Source: Plumapathes pennacea (lineage: Eukaryota; Cnidaria; Anthozoa; Antipatharia; Myriopathidae). From it: DNA of 64,000 nucleotides. Position numbers and translations under genes: made by a program. Location of the stretch: NCBI GenBank assembly GCA_964036295.1, contig OZ038464.1:18398443-18462442 (forward strand), given 5' to 3'. This document shows, in pieces, positions 1-11,478 of the stretch (positions are counted from its first letter, which is position 1; the number at the start of each line of letters is the position of its first letter). Below the pieces are notes generated by a model. The model saw only the letters and a program-made list of their open reading frames with translations. It was not told the DNA's origin and made no database searches.

Positions 1-653
1 GTGCGAGCTGCAGGAAGGCACTCTACTCGGAGCTGTCAAACTAAAAAAAGTGTTACCATGGGAACGAGATGGTGACATAACCTTCCTGACGTCAGACCAT
101 CACAAGCTGAAAAACATCAAGCACGTGTTCGCTCAAGAGGGATACGAGTTTCGAGACGGTGGTAAGTGCTACAAATGTAGTTAATTCGACCTTACCAATG
201 TTAAGAAGTCCGAGTGAAGCACAGAGACGAAGCCGAAGGAAATGAACCATAACCATCGTATTTTCTGTCAATCTTGCAGACCCCCCATGGTGCTGTGTAG
301 ACGGACGCGAGGCTGGCGGGACGTTTCAAATCATCGCTTACCAGTGGTCCATCCAGATGTACGGCCAACACAAGATGGACTCGCAGGAGCTACTGGCCAT
401 CGGTCGTCCTCCAACAAAGCTCCTCTTCAGTGGTCAGTGGGTGAACGTTCCCGCCAATCCGGGACTTCACGCGCGTAACCGCTATGGCAAGGAGCTGTAT
501 CGACACGCAGAGCACTGGCTGTCGACTGGGGCGGAATCGAGTTGGCAAGAGTATAACACGCGCGGTTTCGCGACCTGCCCTGTTCGACGTTTTCATGGGT
601 GTCTGGATCAGTATCTGCCGGACGGATCGATCCAGTTTGAACAACTTTTCTAG
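1..653 (+). CDS. LicD-family protein, last two exons (partial, 5' end outside window)
   Basis: Two exons, 1-161 and 280-653, join in frame across a GTAAGT...TTGCAG intron and end at TAG 651-653. The joined reading frame gives about 178 residues. The first exon carries GTLLGAVKLKKVLPWERDGD followed by ITFLTSD, which fits the LicD / fukutin-related pattern (GTLLG, then a basic stretch, then PW and an acidic D-x-D-like cluster), a nucleotidyltransferase-like fold used for phosphocholine or ribitol-phosphate transfer. The second exon is Trp/Tyr/Cys rich (DPPWCCVDGREAGG, YNTRGFATCPVRRFHGC) and ends ...SIQFEQLF. In animals such proteins usually act in the Golgi, but the signal anchor would lie upstream of the window. 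The substrate cannot be told. It is convergent with the CatSper4-like gene (3' ends about 760 bp apart). Confidence 0.75.
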
Positions 654-1414
654 TCAACTGCTGCCGATCTAAGGTCTGTACAATTTTCTTAGCAACTCGT
701 CTCACAACACATTTTTGTTGCACGCAACGTTGCGCAAACAGAACTCGGTTCTACTTTTTGAAACAATTACAAGGCCGCGTTCAATGTCTGTTGCTTGTTG
801 CCGAATCTGCGTCGCAGTGTGACACCCCTCCAGCAACAATTCTTATTGCGCGCAATGTTGCACGGAGTTTAACAAAGTTCTACTAGACCTATTTGCAACG
901 ACTGCAGTAACTTGTAGTAGTCGTTGTACGTTGCTGAGCTCGCGTTGCACTGTGTAACACTTTTCCGGCATCTTGTCAAAATTTCGCCTTCACCTTGCGT
1001 GCTAAATCGCTGAGAAAACGGCACATTTACGTTTCTGTGGGTCAGCCATAAAGGGACAAATATATCTAGCTTTGCGCGCGAATCCAGGAGGCCACAACTT
1101 TAACTTTCTTTCATAAAGCAAAACCACTCCAATAATGTTTTAAACGACTTTCCATTTTTTATTAAAGTTAGTTTCCCCTGGGGAAATGCAAACAGAAGGT
1201 TTTTTTACATCTATAGCTTAATGTGAACAGTAATGGCGACGCCCACTAACCAACAGAAGGGACGTCATAAACCATACAACAGAAGTAACGCCATAAACCA
1301 TCGTTTCCGTGGTTTGGTTCCTACAGAATCAAACGATTCATCGGAAATCTGAACACATCGTGAAGTTCAAAAAGGCAATCGAGTCTTCACAAGTTAAACG
1401 TTCAATAACAGATT
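654..1414. other. Convergent intergenic spacer
   Basis: There is no supported gene. From 690 to 960 the sequence is rich in degenerate inverted motifs built on TTGC/GCAA (for example GCAACGTTGC near 725), probably an eroded copy of the TTGCAAC-type inverted-repeat element seen better at 12134-12312. The rest is AT-rich and unremarkable. Confidence 0.5.
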
Positions 1415-3947
1415 TCAACGTCTGCCTGCGAAGAACGAGGATTTCCTTCGCTCGCTCTGGGAGGACCGCTTTGCAGTGGCTACGTTGCGAGCTCCCTCCT
1501 TCAACAGCATGTCCAGTGAGTGTCTCTTGGAGTCGATCATCCGGCCTTTCTCCAGTTCTATCAAGTTTGACATGAGGTCTCCGCCAGTCAACTGGAAAAG
1601 GTTGCAGTGAACACATGAGGAGGAAAAGGGGAAACGGAGACGAACAGAGTAGCCTGCGAAACAAGCCCTTCGGTGTGTGTTTGGCAAGCGTGTTCGTCCC
1701 GTCTCGATCAGTTGGCCGCGCATGGCCTGGCACGAGAACAGCGACCGGGTTTCCCTGGGCGCTTTCGCGCCTGAACACTCGAGCCAAGCACCTGTTATGC
1801 AGGCTACGGATAGAGGAGAACAAGAGCCGAGCCGAGCCGAGTGAATAGCCGCAGAAGTACAGGATAATAAAACATGACGACGGCACCGCACAACGCAGCA
1901 ACACAGCACAGCACAGCACATAGCGCAGGACAACAGAACAAGACTTCACAACATGATAGAACAGAACGCTAGTCCATGTGAGCGATTTTTTGGTGTCCGC
2001 GTAGAGATAAACGACTTTACTGTGCCAATTCACTTTCGAGTTATTTGGATTTTTTACATTTTACATTTTACATTCACTTTCGATTTATTTTGCCATTGAA
2101 TTAGTAATATATTCTTAGTATATATTATATTAGCGAGTGGTTTTTACACTTAATATTTATTGTTAGTTTTATTATAGGTTTTATTATAGATTGTTATAGG
2201 TTTAATATTATATTATTTCTTTAAATATGTATTAACATTTAGCTCAAGCTTTATTACTGATTTAGGGTGACCAATCTAGAAGGAATTTTTAATATTCTGT
2301 CATTGGTATTTCCCTGATACATTCAATCCAGCTGTATTGACATGTATTAAAATGTAATAAACCAAATTAAATCAAATCTAGGGTTGGTGTAGATGTTTAA
2401 CGCCGTAGAGATAGTGATAGCGGACGATTTGAGTGTCAGCCCTTAGTTGGAGCAAGAGAAATCCGAACAGCACGATATTGCACGACACGGCACAGCACGA
2501 CGCGTTAAGCACGGCACGACACGGCACGGTACAAACACCAAGCAACACGACACAGCACAGCGTACTGTAGCACAATCAATACACAGAACGATAACTAGAG
2601 TGAGTTCCGTACCGCCACACGCTGGTCGGTCTTGAGACCGGACAGGTCCGCCTCTGGTTTCAATATGCCTTCCTTTCTGGCTTTTTCCTGCATGTCACAC
2701 ACCTCAGTGAAGATCTGGTGACCGTACCAAGCAAAACAACAACAATAACAGACGTTGGGAGTGGTCACACATTCAGGTTTCATTTGACGGTTCAAGGAGT
2801 TGAGAAATTGCTAGGTTGCATGGTTCAATATTTTCAAATCATAATTCTAAACACTTGATCAGATATAGTGTACATAGTGTTCAATTCTACATCAGCTTTA
2901 CCTCTACAAGTTCCCCTTTCAACTTCTTATACTCAACCAAGTTGTCTTCAATTGCACTCAGAATCAACAAGTAGTTTTCCAGTCTTTCTGTGCATATGGA
3001 CTTGAACCCCTAACAGGACCGTAGCGGTAACAGGACGACAAATAAAATATGTTAGCATACACAATGTAAGGGTTTGCGTGTGTGTGTGCATGTATGTACG
3101 TGATAGGCACTGAGTGTAGCTTGTGTGTTTGTACGCGTGATAGGAACTTGCGCGTAGCATGAGTGTTGTGTGTGCTTAGGTGCGTGTGCATGGCAGAATC
3201 TTGTGTGTGTGTGTGCGTGCGTGATAAATTGATTCCAACACTGGAATACTAGAACAGAGTGCGACGAAAGCCGTGTACGCCAGCCCGGGACTACCAGACT
3301 TCCCCGCATACTGGTGGATTTTCCCCACAAATTGTTCAGAATGAGCAAAACTGTCAATCCCCCCAACACTAATCATACATTTTGTTCAGAGCAGGTTAAG
3401 AGAACGGCTAGTGAATCATGGCTACAGCGTGTCCTTGTGCTAGACACAATGATTTTTCATCGGGCCCTGTAGAAAGGGATGTTTGTACAGTTTTTCAGTC
3501 GCCTTACCGGGATTTGAAACGGCATCTGCCTGTGATACACTCCAGGAGCAACTTCGTCTACACTTACAGTAGGTACAGTGTCGTCTGTAAACACGAGGAG
3601 AGGAAGGGGCGGTACGTGAAGAAACAAGTACGCGTACAACCAAGTTGGCCCGAAGTGTTTTAAGCTAAAGTAAGTTGTTCTTTGACCAAAATGTCTTCTT
3701 CTTTTTGCAACAACGAAAAAGACATGGGCTACCGTGCAGCTGGTAAGTTTTGCCGAAAGTTTTAGTTTGGTACCTAATTATTGCGTTATAGTCGCGAATC
3801 CATTTTTCGGCTAAAGGAACTATTTTTTGCGAAGGGTCTTACCGACTTCCATAACTTCATCGTCTACAAAATTGCAAGCGCAAGCAAACACTCCGAGAGT
3901 ACTGACTATTAATAAGTTTTAAAAGATCCAAGTTTTGCGGGAACTCT

Positions 3948-3978
<31 letters not shown>

Positions 3979-5105
3979 GGGGGATCATCAAAAGCAAAAC
4001 GGGGACCAGACCACCATAGACATTACCTGAAAGTTCCGTCTTGCTCTTCAAGTCGTCCGCTTCTCTTTCCTTTTCTTCGCTTTTTACGTGATCCATAGCA
4101 AATTCCTGTTAACAGATTAGTCAGCTGCATGTAACTCAGTAAGGTGAAAATAACAGCTGATCTATAGCTTAGGTTCAAGCTGGTCAGACTGCCAGTTCTC
4201 CCAGCAACACTAATACATTTTGTTCAGAATAAGTTGGGAGAATTCAATTTTTGATTATCTCAAACTCTTACCAGATTTGTCACAACAACAGCTACCACGA
4301 GATTGGCAAAGACAAAGGCTCCAATGGCGATGAACACAAACAGGTAGAAGCCACCAGCTATATAATAAGTTTCACCCATTTCCTACAAAGAAACAATGAG
4401 AGTCAGACAGAAGGAGACAAAAAGACAGAGAAAGAGACAGAATGAGAGACACCTGACAAAAGACAGAGGAAAGAAGACAGAGACAAAAGGAGAGAAAGAG
4501 CGCAAGGCCATAAGCAGTCTCACCTTAAAGGATCTGAATATTTCCATCCAGCCATCTTGAGTCAGGCAAACAAAAAGTGTAAGCATGGCTGACATTGTCA
4601 GTTAAGGAAACAACATCTACATGTATGCTTATCCCCACTCTCAACTGTTCCAGTGCAAAAGTATTCATTTGGTGAAATGAAATATTCAGGATTTTTTTGT
4701 ATATGACATGATGTGATTATGCTCATGTGATGTTTTATTGCCAGCTTCGGGTGTTATGTGGGAAAAATGCAGCTGAGTATTGTAAAGGATACCAGAGGAC
4801 AGATTGCCGAAGTAGAGGGGCACCACATCTCTGAAGAGTGTGATGCCAATGACTGAGAAAACCAGCATGATGATAACCAGCAGCAGCACAATGTTGGCCA
4901 TGTCTGGGGGTGGTAAGTTCAAGAGTTAAATTCTCACAGATCTAAGAAACAAATGTAGTGACTGTCTCATTCAGGGAGAGATTGACTGATTGATTGATTG
5001 ATTGATTCACTGACTTAGACCCCTATTGATTGATTGATATTGATTGATTAATGAATTGATTCACTAATTGATTGATTGATTAATAATTAGTTATTGATTC
5101 ACTAA

Positions 5106-5142
<37 letters not shown>

Positions 5143-8100
5143 CACTGATTGAGCCACTGATTAATGGCCTGACTGACCGATTGATTGATTTGACACTGAT
5201 TGATCAATATTGATTGATGCATCCTTTTAATCAATCGCTTGCTGGATTGCTTGGCTGCTGGTAACTTACCTGGGACTGACTGCAGGATGGTCTGTACCAC
5301 AATCTGTAGTCCTGGAAGTGAGCTGATGCTGTAAAACAAGTTCAGCAAAAAGTATCAACTGTTATCCACATTACAGATATTATCTGATCATTCTGTCACA
5401 GACACTGTACCTCTCTCCATTCTAGTCTATAATAACTTTTCCCTCCCAAGGTCTGTTCTTCTTCTTTGCCATAACTACTGCCAACTCCCACATCCTTCTC
5501 AGAGCCAGTTAGAAAGTTTTTCTTTGGATTATTTTTGGCCAAAGCTATAGCAACCCACCCCCACACCAGCACCCCCATTCCCAGAGACCCAAACCAAGTT
5601 AGTTCAGCCAGACCCTGGCTTGAATCTCCCCCCTGAAAAAATAGTTGAGATTAGGATCTCTGCCTCTCTTAGGCTTTCCTGTCTAACCCTTCTCTGTCAT
5701 ATGTTCTACCTTCTCAGACTTCTGAATGCTCGTAACACTCTAAGAATCCTCAATACACCACGGCTGCCTGACCCTGTACTGATCACTGGAATAAGAAAAA
5801 CACCCGGTACAGCTGTAAATGAACTCTTGCTCTGCAGTATTTAATTACTCTTTTATCCTGTAAACCCAAAACATCTGGCCTTTAATCCTCCCAACCCATC
5901 ATGAACAAAATGCATGAGAAACTAATTAGGGATTGAAAGTCTGATATTCCCAGATCAAAGCAAGAGATAACCTGACACTTTCTTCATACTCAACTAGCTC
6001 CTACTAAGGGGACTTGTAACTGGTATGTGTGTGTGTGTGTGGGGGGGGGAGGTGGGGGGGGAGGACTTTATGGAAGTTTAGTGGTTATTCTAAACACCAT
6101 TTAAAGAATGTGTTGGCTAACATTTCAAGCATTAGCTCTTCATTGGGAAAATATCTTGGTGCAATGATATGTTGAAAACATTCGTATAAAGCAGTTTTTA
6201 TACATACAAGGTCCTAGAAGCAAAGCCACCACTATAAAGAAATCCAGCACATTCCAGCCCATCCTCCAGAACATGAAAAAGCCATGATACCACTTGACCA
6301 GTATTTCACAAACAAAAATGGTCATCAAGCACTGATCCAGCACAGAGAACAGGTGGCTGTACTTGCGCTCCTGTGGACAAGCAAGTGATCAACTTCAATT
6401 TTCTCTCTAATAGTCTCTCACCAGAGATTTAACATTACACAGTAAGGAGAATTTGGAAATTGATAGCTAAATGCTTTGATGATAGCTCAAATCTTGCTGC
6501 ATCAGTTATGCATTTTTAAATTCATGAATTGCTCCAAGAATTATTTTGTATTATGAGCTCAGAATTGAAAAGGTGATTCTTGGAGTAGCTTGCATGCAGG
6601 CGCTCGCCACAAGGAGAAAGGGGTGAGGGAAAGAAGGAACTCTCTCTATCCTTCTCGCCCTCCCCATTCTACTTGCAGCTTGTTTCGCTTCATGTTGCTG
6701 AAATGCCTGCATGCAGGCTACTCTGGGATGTACTGTACAAGAGGGAAACAGGAGGGGGAGTAACTTGCCCACCCTCCTCACCCTCCATCTGCTGGGCAAT
6801 TTTCCAAAGGGTTTTTTCTTCAGACCAATGTTCCAAGACACTCACCAGACCTTGGTCAGTTTCCACAGCAATCAGCAAACTGTTGATCAGAATTACTGCT
6901 AAAATCCCACTGCGGAAGACAGTGTTTGACAGGAACTGACCCAGAAGTTCATTAGAGGCATACTCCTCGATGGCTTCATCATCCAAGTCCACAACATCCC
7001 ACATGTTCTCTTCCTGTTCTTCAGATGACAGAAGAAGCTCCTCCTTCTAGAAAAAAAAAACATGGTGTCAAGAAATGTACACTGTCAGGAAGTATTTTAT
7101 GCTTTATGGACCATTCCAACTAGACCCTTCATGTGGGACATTCAGGCTGGAGGTTGGGGGATAGATTGTCATGCATTTTTGGAAAAAAAAAGATGGAAAT
7201 TATGTGAGACACCTTTCTTGAGCAGCTCTCAACTCACTGAGTTGACACTTAGGAATCTGACCAGTTCCCCTCCCCTCCCCTCCCCGTCCCAATCCAACCT
7301 TGAAAAGGAAGGGAGAATCTGACTTCTGTTTTGAAGGCACAAAACCTGATGTTGCTCCAACAGCTTACTGTATTTTGTGAAACGAAACAAAATGAAATAA
7401 AATGAATTGAAACAAAATGAGGAGAATTACTACCTAATATAAATGGAAGAGTGTTACAGCCGACAGATAAACAAATGCTGACGGCTTTGGCAATCATTAA
7501 GAGACGTATATAGAGACGTATATATTCTTTTGCGGGAAAGGATGGTGTTTAGACCAGTGACAAAGAAACGTTACAAATATCTCAACAAGTCTAACAAATC
7601 TATGCAGTCAGCAAGCACGACTGTTCTTTATATAGCTCGTTTCGCAAAATACAGTTTTCTTGAGTTACGTATTTCCGGTTGGGCTTCTAACCAATTTTGC
7701 GGGGAAGGATGGTGTTTAGACCAGTAACAAAGAAACGTTACATATAACTCAGCAAGGCTAACAAACCTATGCAGTCAGTGAGCACGCCCATTAGTTATAT
7801 AGCTCATTTTGCAAAATACAAATTTAATTCGCCATTAAAATTCAAAGTGCAAGTATATACTCTATATACATCTCTTAATGATTGCCGAAGCCATCAGCGT
7901 TTGTTTGTCTGTCAGCTGTACACTCTTCCATTTATATTAGGTCATCATTCTCCTTATTTCATTTCATTTTGTTTTGTTTCATTCGTTTCATTTCGTTTCG
8001 CAAAATACAGTAAGCTGCTCCAACAATATTTTTTGTCCAAGATTGTAGCATTGAAGCAAGAGATCGGGAGATTAGGCACAATTAAGGACAACTATTACCA

Positions 8101-9435
8101 ATAATCACCTCATTCTGTTTAGCATGGAACATGGCATGAAATTCTTTTTCCCTGGAATAAGAATCAATGAGGGTCTGTAAACATGTTATGTCTGGCAAAT
8201 AATATTAATCAAATTCAGATATAGTACTGTAAAAGTTTTAAAGCTGTTTTCAAATTAGATCTGGACTTACTGTGTAGTTGATAGGGCTGGTGGACTTGGA
8301 AGCCAAGGCATTTTAGGTGAATATGAATTAGTTCTCACCTTATGTCAGCCTGTGCATCAGAACTTTGTTCCTTTCGACTGTCACCTCCAAACATCGCTGT
8401 CACTTTCATCCTCAAACAAACCCTGTCCACAGTCTGAAAAATTGTTCATCCCCTAAGTATGTATATGTACTCTTTAAAGTAGTAATAAAGAAAACATCTG
8501 TCTGTCTGTCTGTGTGAAACAGACAGAGGGAGCTAGCTGAGATGTAATTGGTGGAATCATGACACATGACCCACTAGCATGCACTTGCAAAGCAGACGTT
8601 ATCTACTGATAACTCTCGGCTGGTGAACTGTCAAAATATCTGAAGGATATGTTAAAGACAAAAACTACTTCTGGCTTTGGAAATATACACATTATTTGTC
8701 CTTGGGCATTATCTGTTCCTCAAAACTTGCAGTTGCCCTCACAAGTGCACAACTTACTGTTTGTTTTGACTTGGGATGAAATATCCTCGAATAAATATCT
8801 ATGCACATTTCGTTGCCAAAAGTAGTTTATTGTTCAAATAGACACAGCACCCCTACTCACGCTCCACAGTGACTGAGCCATGGTTCTTTCTGCTGCTCCT
8901 CCTTGGCTTCTGCCCTCTGACCTAGAGGCCTGGCCATCGCTGGACACTGCAGTGGCATCTGCAGGAGTTTCTGCAGTGGGAGGACCAAAGCCAGTGGTTG
9001 CTCTGTTTATTGTCAGCACCTGAGATACTCCCTACAAAAAATGGTAAAGCAATATACGACTCGAGTCCTGCCATGGATATACAAACTACAGTTGTTAGGT
9101 GAACTCTGATAGAAAATTAACTGTAAGTTGTCAAAAGCCCTGCAGCAATAGGAAATTTTAAATATCAATCCTTCAGTCCTGAGTTTCACCCAAATACGAG
9201 TAATGTGAGAAAAACAGACAGTCAGTCACAATATAGCTGTGCTGCAGGTGAAATGACAAGTTCTCCATACTTGGTGTTTATTTTAAATTCATAAAGTCGG
9301 TTTGGTTCAGTTTATTTTAATTAATTTAGATATTCTGTAGTGTTCTGCAAGTATGCATAAATTCAGCGCTGATCAGAAAACTGTTTGCTACCATTCTAAC
9401 AAGAGACTTCATACCTTCTTAAACTTTGATGCCAT
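1415..9435 (-). CDS. CATSPER4: CatSper4-like sperm cation channel subunit, 16 exons
   Basis: Exons in transcript order: 9435-9415, 9031-8861, 8433-8339, 8151-8109, 7046-6846, 6370-6208, 5785-5710, 5328-5270, 4903-4793, 4588-4524, 4382-4272, 4105-4027, 3584-3508, 3009-2902, 2714-2613, 1591-1415. Phases agree throughout and give about 552 residues, compared with 472 in human CatSper4 (from memory). One six-helix voltage-gated domain is visible: S1 SGILAVILINSLLIAV (about residues 156-171), S2 LDQCLMTIFVCEILVKW, S3 WNVLDFFIVVALLLGP, S4 RGVLRILRVLRAFRSLRS with Arg at every third position, S5 IIMLVFSVIGITLF, pore LFVCLTQDGW, and S6 YLFVFIAIGAFVFANLVVAV. The TQDGW selectivity filter fits the CatSper T-x-D-x-W consensus and matches subunit 4 best. 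The N-terminal about 110 residues are Ala/Ser/Gly-rich and the tail looks coiled-coil. CatSper channels admit calcium into the sperm flagellum. If the weak donor at 2612 is not used, exon 15 reads on to TAG at 2595-2597, giving 499 residues. Confidence 0.85.
1862..1945. repeat. CAGCA-rich low-complexity tract
   Basis: A short run of AGCACAGCACAGCACA-type units lies in the last CatSper4 intron. It resembles the cgacacggcac minisatellite at 2463-2560 and, on the other strand, the gtcgtgc units in both methyltransferase genes. Confidence 0.5.
2463..2560. repeat. ACGACACGGCAC-type minisatellite
   Basis: Imperfect tandem units of about 10 bp (CACGACACGGCACAGCACGA and variants) lie in the last CatSper4 intron. 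The reverse complement, gtcgtgccgtgtcgtgc, is the unit of the minisatellites at 25786-26015 and 43725-43900. Confidence 0.7.
3073..3222. repeat. TG-rich microsatellite
   Basis: Three interrupted runs of TG/TGTGCG separated by related sequence (GTGATAGGCACTGAG, GTGATAGGAACTTG) lie in a CatSper4 intron. They behave like an imperfect tandem repeat of about 60 bp. Open frames rich in His/Thr on the minus strand here are artefacts of this repeat. Confidence 0.7.
3946..3983. repeat. T12 then G26 homopolymer junction
   Basis: A run of 12 T is directly followed by 26 G in the intron between CatSper4 exons 12 and 13. It lies less than 50 bp from the donor of the exon ending at 4027. Confidence 0.85.
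4980..5215. repeat. (ATTG)n microsatellite
   Basis: Blocks of GATTGATTGATT separated by related bases (CACTGA, TAATAA) lie in the CatSper4 intron between exons 8 and 9. Length is approximate. Confidence 0.85.
6381..6515. repeat. Partial copy of the CCCTTTC-CTCCCAAG inverted-repeat element
   Basis: AGTGATCAACTTCAATTTTC followed by CTCACCAGAGAT and AAGGAGAA matches the interior of the short element seen complete at 63606-63808. The terminal repeats are missing. It lies in a CatSper4 intron. Confidence 0.5.
7349..8027. mobile_element. Fold-back element with long inverted arms and an internal direct repeat
   Basis: The left arm 7349-7521 (from about GTTGCTCCAACAGCTTACTG through CATTAAGAGACGTATATAGA) is the imperfect reverse complement of the right arm 7853-8027, each about 175 bp. 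Between them two direct repeats of about 140 bp start GGATGGTGTTTAGACCAGT at about 7539 and 7708. There is no transposase frame, so it is non-autonomous. It sits in the CatSper4 intron between exons 4 and 5. Confidence 0.8.
8660..8832. mobile_element. Small inverted-repeat element (AATAAACTACTTTTGGC termini)
   Basis: It begins AAAACTACTTCTGGCTTTGG and ends CCAAAAGTAGTTTATTG. The same termini bound the hairpins at 26149-26315 and 44031-44150, so it is a diverged member of that family. It lies in a CatSper4 intron. Confidence 0.7.
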
Positions 9436-9622
9436 GCCACCTCACCGGCCGTACAAATACAGTATTTTTCAACGAAGTACAAGCCTTTCGCGTTGATTAT
9501 TTCGTCCTCTTATGTGCCTGAACACATCTTCGACCGCATTATTCTTGCCTGCAATTTTTCATTAGAATATAAGGTCGATAAAGACTTTCGGATTTCCACA
9601 ACGCCAGCACATACAAATCAAT
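9436..9622. promoter_or_regulatory. Probable CatSper4 promoter region
   Basis: This is the sequence immediately upstream of the CatSper4-like ATG at 9435 (minus strand). No clear TATA box or other defined element was recognised. A coding-like plus-strand start lies at 9623, so it might be bidirectional; this is positional inference only. Confidence 0.25.
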
Positions 9623-9712
9623 ATGGCGTTCGCCTTGGAAGTGGTACAATTCCAGCCCGACTCCACCCCCGGCGAGTTCACAGTTGATCACGTTGAATAC
9701 TGTGGGGCAGAG
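9623..9712 (+). other. Orphan coding-like first exon
   Basis: An ATG opens a frame starting MAFALEVVQFQPDSTPGEF and continuing TVDHVEYCG, whose composition looks coding. The frame then runs straight into a truncated inverted-repeat element at 9713 and ends at 9814. No partner exon was found downstream, and the next plus-strand gene has its own ATG at 11479. It could be a decayed gene start whose remainder was displaced, or chance. I do not recognise the family. Confidence 0.2.
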
Positions 9713-9922
9713 CCAGGATTAACGAAATTCTTTCTCTCGGCCTCTCTGCCAATAAACTGCAGAGTTTTGTTCGAAGATGGATTAAAAAGCTTGTTCCAGC
9801 TTAAAAACGCATAAAGGAAGTTGTTGTGGGCGAAACCTTCACATTTGCCGGCATAAAATGACATGAAAGTTTAGACCTAATCCAGGATTAGCCTAATCGT
9901 GCTTTCAAAGACCGGGCCCTGA
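9713..9922. mobile_element. Truncated GGCCCGG-type element, inverted orientation
   Basis: It runs from CCAGGATTAACGAAATTC to CTAATCGTGCTTTCAAAGAC and CGGGCCCTGA. The interior matches the copies at 21399-21628, 34728-34972, 39334-39563 and 56811-57048. The terminal repeat on the left side is cut at CCAGGATTAA. Confidence 0.8.
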
Positions 9923-10034
9923 TGATCAATACAGGAATCAGTAGAAATTTCACAGGGAGCAAAAACTGCAATGTTCTTGCGTACGTGACCGAACCGTAAA
10001 GCCTGTGTGGGAATTCGCGTGAGGACGGTGTCTA

Positions 10035-10059
10035 CCCCCCCCCCCCGGGGGGGGGGGGG
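10035..10059. repeat. C12-G13 homopolymer palindrome
   Basis: Twelve C are followed directly by thirteen G, a perfect self-complementary tract in the spacer upstream of the choline transporter. Confidence 0.9.
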
Positions 10060-11478
10060 TACTCCCACACTTGCTCCGTAGCTTTCAACAAAAGCAACGT
10101 GACGTCACACCAAGGCGAACAAGAGATCACAACAGGAAGGCGTCCGCCCCCGGCCACTAAACTTTTTAGTTCTACCCCAATATCGCCAACATTGGACGAA
10201 AGCAAAGGTGTGTTCGTTTACATTGTTTGGTTGTTCGTGTGTTAAAGTCGATTACGCTTTTCAAAGTGTTGCAATAGCCGCACCATGCGGTTTGATTCGG
10301 GTTTGACTCAGCTACTAAACAGTCTGCAACAAGCTGGCACATAAATAATGCAATCACGGCCAGTGTGGTTAATATATCAGACCATCTTCATTTAAAGTTA
10401 TTCTGTGTTAGAACGGACAGCTTTTTGATAAGCCAGGCGGCACGTTAAGTTTGCCGTTTGTTGTCACTGGGCGGTCAACATTCTCTCGCTTCTCTTGTTT
10501 GTCACGAAATGTTACTGTTTAACGTTTATTGTGAATTTGGAGAAGGTTTTATCGAGGAAATGCCCACACAGAATCGGCAGAAATCACTTGGTTCGATTCG
10601 ATTTTATATGTTGTGCTGCAATCGAATACTACTGCTTGTTTGCCGTTTATAAATTTGCATAAAGCGGCATAGCTCTTTCTTAGGTTTCTTGATACTTGCT
10701 GCTATTCATCAATGACCTAGTGCTTAAATCATCTCATAAACTTGATTTGAACTTGGAAAACTAAGCCACAGTATCTCTATGCTGCGTTATGTTCAACTGT
10801 GATATTTCGCGGTTTCCCGCGTCGCTGCACTACGTCAACAACTAAAGGCCAGTGAAGGCTTACCACTAAACCACCTGCCACTATCAGGCCACAGAATCAA
10901 CGCAAAAGTCATGAGTCTGTCTTACGAGTAAAACCTTCATCCGGAGTAATAAAGCCTGAGTTGACTCTTCAAACATAGTGGGCAAATATAATACCAGAAC
11001 GAGCAATCAGTGATGTTTATAAATTAACTGTACCTATAAATTAACCGCAAAACTCCTTGTGTGCAAATCTCTCTCCTTGTGTGCATATAAATCTTTGTTC
11101 ATTGCAGCATGGTTGTCCAAAGATGACCATACTGTAGACATGTGCAGGCCTGGATAGAAGGCACTGTAATCCGATCGACAGAACATCACCATATGATGTC
11201 ACGCAAACTGAATTGCACTATCGCAAGCACGAATTTCCAGAACGGTTTCTCTCTCTCACTCTCTCTTTCTTTCTCTGACTCTTTCTGCAAAAAAAACCTG
11301 CATAGACATAGAAGATTGCCGATATGTTCCAACCTCTTCACGTCACGTGAGCTTGTCCGTGCGTGTGAGTGACCGTAATGCTCTTTCCCAGGCCTTCCCG
11401 CTCGTTTTCCTGTCATCGGCGTCTATGCATAACCTCAAGTCCGGTTAGGGTTAATCCCTGGTTTCCTTTTATTTTCAG
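10060..11478. other. Spacer and 5' region of the choline transporter
   Basis: No gene is supported here. 11250-11290 is a CT-rich stretch. The last 45 bp (about 11433-11478) align with 18618-18662 upstream of the second transporter copy, including a polypyrimidine tract and CAG that directly precede the ATG. This implies a non-coding first exon somewhere in this spacer that I could not place. Confidence 0.45.

Noticed and set aside
1338-2033. 231-codon minus-strand frame
   Set aside because: Cys/Leu/Val-rich with no motif; only the part 1415-1591 in another frame has a splice acceptor and a plausible coding sequence.
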